From the NCBI RefSeq assembly GCF_029338195.1, contig NZ_CP119780.1:186001-250000 (forward strand): a stretch of 64,000 nucleotides of DNA. Direction: 5' to 3'. The notes beneath the pieces were generated by a model. The model was not told where the DNA came from. It worked only from the letters and a program-made list of their open reading frames with translations, and did not search any database. Both the position numbers and the translations under genes were made by a program. Of this stretch, positions 24,602 to 32,759 are shown piece after piece. Positions within the stretch are counted from its first letter, which is position 1. Each line of letters begins with the position of its first letter. The stretch is from Haloarcula litorea. Lineage in GTDB: Archaea; Halobacteriota; Halobacteria; Halobacteriales; Haloarculaceae.

Positions 24602-26131
24602 TTACTCGGTCGCCCAGTCCAGGGAGCGCTCGACGGCGTCGTCCCAGCGGCTGTACATCTCGTCGGCTTCCTCCCCGTCCATCTCCGCGGAGAACTCCCG
24701 GTCGACCTGCCAGTTGTCGCGGAGTTCGTCGACGGTGTCCCAGTAGCCGACGGCCAGCCCGGCCGCGTAGGCCGAGCCGAGCGCCGTCGTCTCGTCGACC
24801 TCGGGGCGGGCGATGTCCGTCTGGATGATGTCCGACTGGAGCTGACAGAGGAAGTTGTTCTTGACCGCCCCGCCGTCGACGCGGAGCTGCCCCATCTCGA
24901 TGCCGGCGTCGGCCTCCATCGCCTCGGCGACGTCGCGGGTCTGGTAGGCGATCGACTCCAGGGTCGCCCGGACGATGTGTTCTTTCTCCGTCCCGCGGGT
25001 CATCCCGACGATCGTCCCGCGTGCGCGGCCGTCCCAGTGTGGCGCGCCCAGGCCGGTGAACGCCGGCACCATGTACACGCCGTCCGTCGAGTCGACCGAG
25101 CGCGCGAGTTCCGCCGTCTGTGCCGCGTTGTTGATGAGGTCGACGTCCTCCAGCCACTCGATCGCCGCCCCCGTGATGAAGATGGAGCCCTCCAGCGCGT
25201 ACTGGACGGGCTCGCCGGACATCTGGAAGCCGACGGTCGTCAGGAGGCCGTGGTCGGAGGCGACGGCCTCCTCGCCGGTGTTCATCAGGAAGAACGACCC
25301 CGTGCCGTAGGTGTTCTTCGCGTCGCCCGCGTCGAAGCAGGTCTGCCCGAACAGCGCCGCCTGCTGGTCGCCCAGCGCACCGGCGACGGGGATCTCCGCG
25401 CCGAGGAAGCCGTCGGGGTCGGTGTGGCCGTACAGTTCCTCGTCCGAGGAGGGCCGGACCTCCGGCAGCATCGAGTGGGGAACGCCGAACTCGTCGAGGA
25501 GTTCGTCGTCCCACGCCATCTCGCGGATGTCGTACAGCATCGTCCGGGAGGCGTTGGTGACGTCCGTGACGTGGTTGCCCGTGAGGTTGTAGATGAGCCA
25601 CGCGTCGATGGTCCCCATCCGGAGTTCCCCTGCCTCTGCGCGGTCGCGCAGGTCCTCCCCGCGGGCAGACTGCATCTTCAGCGGCTCGGCGTTGTCGAGG
25701 ATCCACTCGGTCTTGGTGGCCGAGAAGTAGGCGTCGGCTTCGAGCCCGGTCTTCTCGCGGATCTCCTCGACCTTGTCCTGGGCTTCGAGTTCCTCGACGC
25801 GGTCGGTGGTCCGGCGGTCCTGCCAGACCAGGGCGTTGTGGACCGGCTTGCCCGTCTCGGCGTCCCAGACGACGGTGGTCTCGCGCTGGTTCGTGATCCC
25901 CAGCGCCTCCAGTTGCGTCGCGTCCAGGTCGGCGTCGTCCAGCCCCCGCTTGACGACCTCCTGGGTGTTCTCCCAGATCTCGATTGGGTCGTGCTCGACC
26001 CAGCCCGGCTCCGGGTAGATCTGCTCGTGTTTCTCGTAGGCGTTGGCGACCACCTGTCCGCCGTGGTCGAACACCATGAATCGCGTGCCTGTCGTGCCCT
26101 GGTCGATCGCGCCGATGTACGTGTCAGTCAT
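24602..26131 (-). CDS. glpK: Glycerol kinase
   Basis: A predicted 509-aa FGGY-family kinase phosphorylating glycerol to glycerol-3-phosphate, a central step in haloarchaeal glycerol use. The start MTDTYIGAIDQGTTGTRFMVFD carries the phosphate loop. ITNQRETTVVWD, PVHNALVWQDRRT, AALFGQTCFDAGDAKNTYGTGSF, VYMVPAFTGLGAPHWD and LRVDGGAVKNNFLCQLQSDI are signature segments, and ALGSAYAAGLAVG closes the C-terminal domain. Full normal length. An AT-rich CTTTATTTGC (read leftward, about 26191-26200) upstream is the likely promoter region. The Orc1-like gene follows 3 bases after the stop. Confidence 0.97.
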   Translation of the reverse strand: MTDTYIGAIDQGTTGTRFMVFDHGGQVVANAYEKHEQIYPEPGWVEHDPIEIWENTQEVVKRGLDDADLDATQLEALGITNQRETTVVWDAETGKPVHNALVWQDRRTTDRVEELEAQDKVEEIREKTGLEADAYFSATKTEWILDNAEPLKMQSARGEDLRDRAEAGELRMGTIDAWLIYNLTGNHVTDVTNASRTMLYDIREMAWDDELLDEFGVPHSMLPEVRPSSDEELYGHTDPDGFLGAEIPVAGALGDQQAALFGQTCFDAGDAKNTYGTGSFFLMNTGEEAVASDHGLLTTVGFQMSGEPVQYALEGSIFITGAAIEWLEDVDLINNAAQTAELARSVDSTDGVYMVPAFTGLGAPHWDGRARGTIVGMTRGTEKEHIVRATLESIAYQTRDVAEAMEADAGIEMGQLRVDGGAVKNNFLCQLQSDIIQTDIARPEVDETTALGSAYAAGLAVGYWDTVDELRDNWQVDREFSAEMDGEEADEMYSRWDDAVERSLDWATE

Positions 26132-26238
26132 AGGTAACTAGTTCCGGTCGACCGCGTCTGTTGTGCCGATATCCACTGTATCTACAGGACCGCAAATAAA
26201 GATATCGTCGCCGGCAGTGGCGCGCCGCCGCTCCGACG

Positions 26239-26409
26239 CTAGCGCCCGACGATGACGCGGTCGATGGCGGCGTCACAGGCCGGACAGCGAGGCTCCGGGT
26301 CGTCGGCTGTCCCGCCGGGGACGACGCCGGGGATGGACTCGTGACAGGCCGGACAGACGACGCTGTCGTGGCCCGGGTAGGGACAGACGCGGGGGTCGTC
26401 TTCGGTCAC
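26239..26409 (-). CDS. Small zinc-ribbon protein
   Basis: A predicted 56-aa protein from GTG 26409 (an alternative GTG lies at 26427). It has CPYPGHDSVVCPACHESIPG and, after a flexible loop, CPACDAAIDR: four main cysteines in two CPxC-type knuckles plus an extra Cys/His near the start. Such tiny zinc ribbons are abundant in haloarchaea; roles range from DNA or RNA binding to protein contacts. It diverges from the Gfo6-type dehydrogenase gene 80 bases away. Confidence 0.7.
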   Translation of the reverse strand: MTEDDPRVCPYPGHDSVVCPACHESIPGVVPGGTADDPEPRCPACDAAIDRVIVGR

Positions 26410-26488
26410 AGTCGAACGTTCGGCCACGGTCGGTTTAGCCGTTTCGGGGAAGGGGAGATTTAAGCGCCAGCGGCCGGTCGGTCCCCGT

Positions 26489-27574
26489 ATGGACGTGAGC
26501 GACATCGTCGACGACGCCACCGCGCGCGACTGGGAGACGGTCGACCCCGAAGGGACGGAGCCGGTCAGGTTCGCCGTCATCGGCCTGGGGTGGTTCACGA
26601 AGGGGCGGGCGCTGCCGGCACTGGCCGAGAGCGACCGCTGTGAGCCGTCGGTGCTTGTCAGCAGCTCCGAGGAGAAGGCCCAGCGGCTGGCCGCCGAGAC
26701 CGACGGCGCGGAGCACGGCATCACCTACGACCAGTTCCACGACGGGAGGGCGGCCGACGCCTACGACGCCGTCTACATCGTCACGCCGAACGCGCTCCAC
26801 CTAGAGTACGTCGAGACGGCCGCCGATCTGGGCAAGGACGTCCTCTGCGAGAAACCGATGGAGCGCGACAGCGACCGGGCCGCAGAACTCCGAGACACCG
26901 CCCGGGCGGGGGGCGTCGACCTGATGATCGCCTACCGGATGCACACCGAGCCGGCGGTCCGCCGGGCGCGTGCGCTGATCGAGGACGGCTACGTCGGCGA
27001 GCCGATGGCCGTCACGGGAGACATGTCCCAGCGCCTGCTGGACCGCATCGACCCCGATCCGGACCAGTGGCGGCTGGACGAGGAGCTGGCCGGCGGCGGC
27101 GCGCTGTTCGACATCGGTATCTACCCGCTGAACACGGCCCGGTTCCTGCTCGACGCCGACCCCGTCGCCGTGACCGGCAACGTCTCCAGCACCCACGACG
27201 CCTTCGACGAGGTCGACGAGACCGTCGCCTTCTCCGTGGAGTTCCCCGACGAGGTGTACGCCCAGTGTTACGCCAGCCACAACGCCCGCCAGTCCTCGGG
27301 GATCACCGTCACCGGGACGGAGGGCCAGGTCCGCGTCGAACCCGCCTTCTTCCAGGACCAAGGGCGGGAACTCCACGTCTCGCGGGGCGACGGCCGCGCG
27401 AGCATCGAGATCGAGACGGTCGACCAGATGCGCGAGGAGTTCGACTACTTCGCCGACCGGGTGCGCGGCGACGCCGACATCCTGCCCGACGGCGACCACG
27501 GCCTCGTCGATATGCGGGCGATGGAGGCGGTCTACGAGGCCGCCGAGACGGACCGTTGGGTCGACGTCGAATAG
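26489..27574 (+). CDS. gfo6: Gfo/Idh/MocA aldose 1-dehydrogenase (D-xylose dehydrogenase type)
   Basis: A predicted 361-aa NAD(P)-dependent oxidoreductase. From memory it is strikingly like the D-xylose dehydrogenase (Gfo6) of Haloarcula and Haloferax: RFAVIGLGWFTKGRALPA for the dinucleotide fold, YDAVYIVTPNALHLEYVETAA, the EKP catalytic motif in DVLCEKPMERD, IAYRMHTEPAVRRA, and DPDQWRLDEELAGGGALFDIGIYPLNTARFLLDADPVAV. It should oxidise an aldose at C1 to the lactone. As first enzyme of the catabolic island it may act on D-xylose or on another aldopyranose, possibly a 6-sulfo sugar. Some NAD-dependent sulfoquinovosidases share this fold, so exact specificity is open. It converges on the aldehyde dehydrogenase gene. 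Confidence 0.9.
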   Translation: MDVSDIVDDATARDWETVDPEGTEPVRFAVIGLGWFTKGRALPALAESDRCEPSVLVSSSEEKAQRLAAETDGAEHGITYDQFHDGRAADAYDAVYIVTPNALHLEYVETAADLGKDVLCEKPMERDSDRAAELRDTARAGGVDLMIAYRMHTEPAVRRARALIEDGYVGEPMAVTGDMSQRLLDRIDPDPDQWRLDEELAGGGALFDIGIYPLNTARFLLDADPVAVTGNVSSTHDAFDEVDETVAFSVEFPDEVYAQCYASHNARQSSGITVTGTEGQVRVEPAFFQDQGRELHVSRGDGRASIEIETVDQMREEFDYFADRVRGDADILPDGDHGLVDMRAMEAVYEAAETDRWVDVE

Positions 27575-27598
27575 CGACGGAAGGCGGAGCCGGGAGCG

Positions 27599-29083
27599 TC
27601 AGGCGTTCGTGAAGCCGTCGTGGAAGCCGACGAGTTTCGCCTTCGAGAAGTGCTCGACGGCGTACTTGATCCCCTCCTTGCCGACGCCGGAGTCCTTGAA
27701 GCCGCCGTAGGGCATGTGGTCGGCCCGGAAGCCGCTGACCGTGTTGATGTTGACGCCGCCGGCCTCGATCTCGTCGGCGGCCCGCTTGGCGCGGTCGATG
27801 TCCTGCGTGAACAGGCCGGCCTCCAGCCCGTACTCGGTGTTGTTGGCCTCCGCGATTGCCTCGTCGAAGTCCGCGACGGAGATCACGGGCACCAGCGGCC
27901 CGAACGTCTCCTCCTTGGCGGCGGGCATGTCCGGCGTCACGCCCGAGAGGACCGTCGGCTCGAAGGTGCGCGGCCCGAGGTCGCCGCCGTAGCTCCCGCC
28001 ACACTCGACGGTCGCGCCCTGCTCGACCGTCGCCTCGAAGATGTCGACGACGTCCTCGAACTGACTGTCGTCGACCATCGACGCGATGTCCGTACCGTCT
28101 TCGAACGGATCCCCGACGGTCAGATCCTCCGCGGCGTCGACCAGTGCGTCGACGAGTTCGTCCTCGACGGTCTCCTGGACCAGGACCCGCTCGACGCTGT
28201 TGCAGACCTGGCCGGCGTTGGAGCAGGCCCCGCCGACGACCTGCTCGGCGGCCTGTTCGATGTCCGTGTCGCCCCAGACGATCGTCGGGTCGTTGCCGCC
28301 CAGTTCCAGCGTGATCTCCTTCATCCCGCTGTTCTCGGCGAGGTACTTCCCGACGCCGGTCGACCCGGTGAACGAGATCGCCTCGACGGCGTCGTGGTCC
28401 AGGACAGTGTCACCGACCGTCGACCCGGAGCCGGTGACGACGTTGAACAGGCCCGCGGGCACGTCGGCGTCGACCGCGTCCGCGGCGTCGTCGAGACACT
28501 CGAACAGCGCGACGGAGGTCAGCGGCGTGTTCGTCGCGGGCTTGCCGACGACGGCGTTGCCCGCCGCGATGGCCGGGCCGACCTTGTGGACCATCAGGTT
28601 CAGCGGGAAGTTGAACGGCGTGATGGCCGCGACGACGCCCAGCGGCTCGCGCTGGGTGAAACAGTGGTCCTTGGCGAAGCCCTTCTGGGCGTCCATCGGG
28701 ACGTACTCGCCGAACATCCGCTTGGCCTGCTCGGCCGAGAGGTCCAGCGTCTGGACCGCACGGTCGACCTCGCCGCGGGCCTCGGCGATTGGCTTGCCCT
28801 GCTCGCTGGTGAGGATGGTCGCGATCTCGTCCGCGCGGTCCTCGACCTGCCGGGCGGTCTCCGAGAGCAGTTCGTAGCGCTCGTAGGCCGACAGCTCCGA
28901 GGCCTCGAAGGCCTCGTCTGCGGCGTCGATGGCCTCGACGACCTGTTCCTCGCTGGCCATCGGGACCGAGCCGACCAGATCCCCGTCGTAGGGGTGTACG
29001 ACGTCCGTGCGCTCGTCGGCGTCGACCCACTCGCCGCCGATGAGCATCTGCTTGTCGAGCCGTGTGGCTGTTTCCTGACTCAT
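27599..29083 (-). CDS. NAD(P)-dependent aldehyde dehydrogenase
   Basis: A predicted 494-aa ALDH-superfamily enzyme. Visible landmarks are ITPFNFPLNLMVHKVGPAIAAGNAVVGKPA (cofactor and oxyanion region), ISFTGSTGVGKYLAE, the general base in TLELGGNDPTIVW, the catalytic Cys in NAGQVCNSVERVLVQ, KEETFGPLVPVI and PYGGFKDSGVGKEGIKYAVEHFS. The pattern is close to lactaldehyde/semialdehyde dehydrogenases. In the island it could oxidise glycolaldehyde or 2-oxoglutarate semialdehyde (pentose routes) or 3-sulfolactaldehyde to sulfolactate (sulfo-ED route). The frame is open to 29374, but ATG 29083 is the sensible start. The 121-base gap to the chemotaxis gene is a divergent promoter. Confidence 0.93.
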   Translation of the reverse strand: MSQETATRLDKQMLIGGEWVDADERTDVVHPYDGDLVGSVPMASEEQVVEAIDAADEAFEASELSAYERYELLSETARQVEDRADEIATILTSEQGKPIAEARGEVDRAVQTLDLSAEQAKRMFGEYVPMDAQKGFAKDHCFTQREPLGVVAAITPFNFPLNLMVHKVGPAIAAGNAVVGKPATNTPLTSVALFECLDDAADAVDADVPAGLFNVVTGSGSTVGDTVLDHDAVEAISFTGSTGVGKYLAENSGMKEITLELGGNDPTIVWGDTDIEQAAEQVVGGACSNAGQVCNSVERVLVQETVEDELVDALVDAAEDLTVGDPFEDGTDIASMVDDSQFEDVVDIFEATVEQGATVECGGSYGGDLGPRTFEPTVLSGVTPDMPAAKEETFGPLVPVISVADFDEAIAEANNTEYGLEAGLFTQDIDRAKRAADEIEAGGVNINTVSGFRADHMPYGGFKDSGVGKEGIKYAVEHFSKAKLVGFHDGFTNA

Positions 29084-29204
29084 ACCGAGACGGTCGGACA
29101 AGAACAGCATAAGCGTTACGCAGCGGTCGGACGGCGGGCGGGCGAGTTTCAGCGCTGATAGCCGGTGCGGTAGAGTTAATGTGGGGACTTGTCTGCCCGG
29201 ACGT

Positions 29205-31646
29205 ATGTCAGCCTCAGCGAGCGGCAGTGACGACGACGCCCCCGGTTCGATCCGGCGCGTCGTCGAGTGGATCGGGCGGGTCGCACGGACGCTCACGCCG
29301 GCCGTCGTCCGTCGCCGGTACGCCGCGAAGTTCGCCATCTCGATGGCCGTCGTGGTGCTGGTCGTCGCCGCCATCGGCGGTGCCAGCTACGTCCAGATCC
29401 AGTCGAACCTGCGGGAGGACACCCGGTCGGAGCTCCAGTCCCGGGCTGCGATGCAGGCGACGGCCGTCGGTAACTGGGTCGAAGAGCTACAGGTCCAGAC
29501 GCGGTTCATCTCGGCGGCCGAGGAACTGCGGGGCACGGAGCCGACGACCGTGAACGCCTATCTCGGCACCGCGCGGAACCTCGGGACCCTCGACATCGTC
29601 GCCGTCCACGTCGTCGACCGTGAGCGCGGCCGGGTCGTCGGGAGCACCACCGTCGACCTCCGGGGCCGATCGGTGTCGAGTCTGGACCGGCCGTGGGAGC
29701 GGCCGCTCCGAGCGGTCGCGGCGTACGACAGCGTCGCGTCGGTCGTGGCCGCCGGCGAGCGGAGCTACCGGCGGGACAACGAGACGGTCCTCGCGTTCGC
29801 CAGCCCGGTGGCCGACACCGACCGGGCGGTGGTCGTCGTCGGGTCCATCCAGAGCGAGGTCGACACGTTCGGCGGCGAGGGCGTCGACGCGCGGACGACC
29901 GTCGTCACCGCCGACGGGTCGACGGTCCTCGGAACGGGGGCGACGGTCGGCTCGGGGTCGCTGACCGACCCGGCGGCGTTCGACTCGGCCGTCGAGAACG
30001 GGACCGTGGGCGCGGTCGAGACGAGCCGGGCCGTCCGGGCGTACGCGCCCGTCTCGCAGACGGACTGGGTCGTCGCCGTCGGCGTCCCGACGCGCGAGGC
30101 CTACGCCATCGGGCGGTCGGTCGGGACGAACGTGCTGGCGATCGTCGCCGGGAGCGTCCTCGCCCTCGGGTTCGTCGCCACCGCGCTGGGCTGGCAGACG
30201 GTCGTCCCGCTGACCCGTCTGCGCCGCCGTGCCGAGACGATGCAGGAGGGGGACCTCGACGTGGACCTCTCGACGGACCGGATCGACGAGATCGGGCGGC
30301 TCTACGGGAGTTTCGACGAGATGCGGACCTCGCTGCGGTCCCAGTTCGACGAGACGGAGTCGGCGCTGTCGGAGGCCGAGGCCGCCCGCGCGGACGCCGA
30401 ACAGGCCCGGACCGAGGCCGAAGCGGCGCGCGAGCGCGCCGAGGCGCTCTCGGAGCGACTCCGCGAGCGGGCCCAGCAGTTCGGCGAGACGATGCAGGCC
30501 TGTGCCGACGGGCAGCTCCACCGCCGCCTCGACGAGCGTGCCGACAACGACGCGATGGTCGAGATCGCGACGGCGTTCAACGAGATGATGGACGAGATCG
30601 AGGGGACCGTCGCCGAGGTCCGCTCGTTCGCCGACGAGGTGGCCGACAGGAGCGTCACCGTCGCCGACAGGGCGGACGCCGTCGATCGACAGGCCGCTCG
30701 TGTCGACGAGCGTGTGCGGGACATCTCGGACGGTGCCGGCGAGCAGACCGAGCGGCTGGAGCGGATGGCCGACGAGATGGCGACCCTCTCGGCCAACGTC
30801 GAGGAGGTCGCCGCGAGCACCACCGAGGTCGCCGAGACGGCCCAGCGGTCGGTCGAGCGCGGGCGCGACGGCCAGGCGTCCGCGGCGGCGGCCATCGAAG
30901 AGATGGACGAACTGGAGGCGCGGGCGACCGAGGCGGTCGAGCAGATGGACGCCCTCGGCGACGAGGTCGAGGCCATCGGCGACGTGGCCGATCTCATCGC
31001 CGACATCGCCGACCAGACGAGTATGCTGGCACTGAACGCGAACATCGAGGCGGCCAACGCCGGCGGCGACGGGGCGGGGTTCGCCGTGGTCGCCGACGAG
31101 GTCAAGGGGCTGGCGGCGGAGACCCGCGAGGCGACCGACGACATCGGCGACCGGATCGAGGCCGTCCAGGCCCAGACCGACAGCACGGCCGAGGCGATGA
31201 CCGAGATGCGCGCCGCGGTCGCCGCGGCCAGCGACGCGGTCGGCGAGGCCCGGACCGCGCTCGACGACATCGTCACCGAGGTCGAGGCGACCGACGACGT
31301 GGCGCGGGAGATCGACCGCGCGACGGGCGAACAGGCCGAGACGACACAGCAGGTCGCCGGCGACATCGACGAGGTCGCGGACATCAGCCGGACCGTCACC
31401 GACCGGGCGGCGTCGGCCGCCGAGAGCGTGGCCGACCAGGGCGAGACGGTCGGCGAGGTCGCCGACGACGCGGAGACGCTCCAGCGCCGGGCGACGGCGC
31501 TGTCGGCCCGGCTCGACGACTTCGAGGTCGCGCCCGAGCGGGGTGACGCGGAGGGGGCCGACGGCGGACCGGGCGGCGACGGACCGCTCGCCGACCCGTC
31601 GGAGGACGGTGACGACGGCGGCGGCCGAGTCGGTCGCGGGGAGTGA
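29205..31646 (+). CDS. Methyl-accepting chemotaxis transducer (Htr)
   Basis: A predicted 813-aa membrane chemoreceptor. TM1 is at about residues 38-60 (FAISMAVVVLVVAAIGGASY). An extracytoplasmic double-Cache-like domain fills about 60-305. TM2 (NVLAIVAGSVLALGFVATAL) is at about 310-332. A HAMP follows (TRLRRRAETMQEGDLDV) and a second HAMP-like segment after a long Ala/Glu coiled coil. The signalling domain (about 500-760) contains the conserved hairpin IADIADQTSMLALNANIEAA and GGDGAGFAVVADEVKGLAAE, which contacts CheA/CheW. The tail is acidic and Gly-rich. ATG 29205 is preferred. Its place between the island's dehydrogenase and aldolase genes suggests it senses the sugar or binding protein handled here. 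Confidence 0.93.
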   Translation: MSASASGSDDDAPGSIRRVVEWIGRVARTLTPAVVRRRYAAKFAISMAVVVLVVAAIGGASYVQIQSNLREDTRSELQSRAAMQATAVGNWVEELQVQTRFISAAEELRGTEPTTVNAYLGTARNLGTLDIVAVHVVDRERGRVVGSTTVDLRGRSVSSLDRPWERPLRAVAAYDSVASVVAAGERSYRRDNETVLAFASPVADTDRAVVVVGSIQSEVDTFGGEGVDARTTVVTADGSTVLGTGATVGSGSLTDPAAFDSAVENGTVGAVETSRAVRAYAPVSQTDWVVAVGVPTREAYAIGRSVGTNVLAIVAGSVLALGFVATALGWQTVVPLTRLRRRAETMQEGDLDVDLSTDRIDEIGRLYGSFDEMRTSLRSQFDETESALSEAEAARADAEQARTEAEAARERAEALSERLRERAQQFGETMQACADGQLHRRLDERADNDAMVEIATAFNEMMDEIEGTVAEVRSFADEVADRSVTVADRADAVDRQAARVDERVRDISDGAGEQTERLERMADEMATLSANVEEVAASTTEVAETAQRSVERGRDGQASAAAAIEEMDELEARATEAVEQMDALGDEVEAIGDVADLIADIADQTSMLALNANIEAANAGGDGAGFAVVADEVKGLAAETREATDDIGDRIEAVQAQTDSTAEAMTEMRAAVAAASDAVGEARTALDDIVTEVEATDDVAREIDRATGEQAETTQQVAGDIDEVADISRTVTDRAASAAESVADQGETVGEVADDAETLQRRATALSARLDDFEVAPERGDAEGADGGPGGDGPLADPSEDGDDGGGRVGRGE

Positions 31647-31700
31647 ACCGGCCGCGGCCCCATCCAAAATTATAACTAACCGGTCGCCGTTCGATGGGGT

Positions 31701-32609
31701 ATGCATCTCTCGGGGACAGTCGTTCCCATGGCGACGCCGACCGACGGGTCCGACCGCTCGGTGGACGCGGAAGCGCTGCGCGCGTTCACCCGGACCCTCG
31801 TGGAGGGCGGCGTCCACGGGCTCTTTCCCGGGAGCTCCATCGGGGAGTTCCCCAGCCTGACGACGACACAGAACAGACAGATTGTCCAGACGGTGGCCGA
31901 CGCCGCCGGCGACGACGCGACGGTACTCGCGGGCTGTTGTGACACGAACGTCGACGACATCCTGGCGAACGTGGAGGCGGCGGCCGACGCCGGTGCCGAC
32001 GCCGGCGTCGTCGTCTCGCCGTACTACCTCGGGACCACCCAGGACGGGCTGGATCGGTTCTTCCGAGCCGTCGCGGACGACTCGCCGCTGCCGCTACTGC
32101 TCTACAACATCCCACAGCTGACGGGCAACGAACTCGGCGTCGACCTGGTCACGTCGCTGTCGGACCACGACCGCATCGTCGGGCTGAAGGACACGTCCGG
32201 GAACCTCACCTACCACCACCGCGTCGTCGAGGCCACGCCCGCGGAGTTCGCGGTCTTCCAGGGGGCGACCGAGCTGGCGACGGCGTCGCTGGACGCGGGC
32301 GCGGACGGACTCATCGCCGGCCCCGCCAACGTCTTCCCGGAGGCGCTGGCCGAACTCTACGAGGCCCACCAGCGGGGTGAGTTCGGCGCGGTCCGACGGC
32401 TTATGCAGACCGTGGTCCTGCCGGTCGTCAGCGCGACGAGCGACCTGCCGACCGCCGCGGCGGTGAAACACCTCGTCGCCGTCGGCGGGCTCGACATCGG
32501 CGACCCGCTACCGCCGCTCCCGCACCTGACCGACGACGAGCGGGCGGCCCTGACGGCCTGTTATCGCGACGTGGCGGCCACACTGGACGAGCAGGTCGTC
32601 GAGCAGTAA
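31701..32609 (+). CDS. DHDPS-family aldolase (2-keto-3-deoxy sugar-acid aldolase candidate)
   Basis: A predicted 302-aa class I aldolase/lyase of the dihydrodipicolinate synthase/N-acetylneuraminate lyase family. The Schiff-base Lys is in IVGLKDTSGN near residue 160, and the proton-relay Tyr in PLLLYNIPQLTGN near 133. The GSSIGEF segment (residues 44-50) replaces the GTTGE of true DapA, arguing for a sugar-acid substrate. It probably cleaves a 2-keto-3-deoxy acid into pyruvate plus an aldehyde, either pentonate-derived (glycolaldehyde) or 6-sulfogluconate-derived (sulfolactaldehyde). A TATA-like AAAATTATAAC at about 31667-31677 gives a leaderless start at ATG 31701. It converges on the binding-protein gene across a strong hairpin. 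Confidence 0.88.
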   Translation: MHLSGTVVPMATPTDGSDRSVDAEALRAFTRTLVEGGVHGLFPGSSIGEFPSLTTTQNRQIVQTVADAAGDDATVLAGCCDTNVDDILANVEAAADAGADAGVVVSPYYLGTTQDGLDRFFRAVADDSPLPLLLYNIPQLTGNELGVDLVTSLSDHDRIVGLKDTSGNLTYHHRVVEATPAEFAVFQGATELATASLDAGADGLIAGPANVFPEALAELYEAHQRGEFGAVRRLMQTVVLPVVSATSDLPTAAAVKHLVAVGGLDIGDPLPPLPHLTDDERAALTACYRDVAATLDEQVVEQ

Positions 32610-32665
32610 CGCGCGCCTCGGAACTGTTCGGTCCCACTCTCCCGCCCGGAGCTTTCGGAAACGAG

Positions 32666-32699
32666 CCGCCAGCGGCCGCGCCAGCGCCGTCGCTGGCGG
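32666..32699. terminator. Hairpin between convergent genes
   Basis: CCGCCAGCG (32666-32674) pairs perfectly with CGCTGGCGG (32691-32699) around a G+C-rich loop that can itself pair. It sits midway between two genes that end toward each other, so a bidirectional terminator or mRNA 3'-end structure is likely. Confidence 0.5.
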
Positions 32700-32759
32700 G
32701 CGAGACACGCGAGAACGGAGTGTGGTGCGGACCACGACGTCGGATCGCGACGGTCCCTC

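Noticed and set aside
22914-26238. Replication origin next to the Orc1-like gene
   Set aside because: No haloarchaeal origin-recognition-box-like repeats were found in the flanking non-coding DNA.
29487-31817. 776-codon frame antisense to the chemoreceptor
   Set aside because: Compositional shadow of the Ala/Glu/Asp-rich coiled-coil gene.
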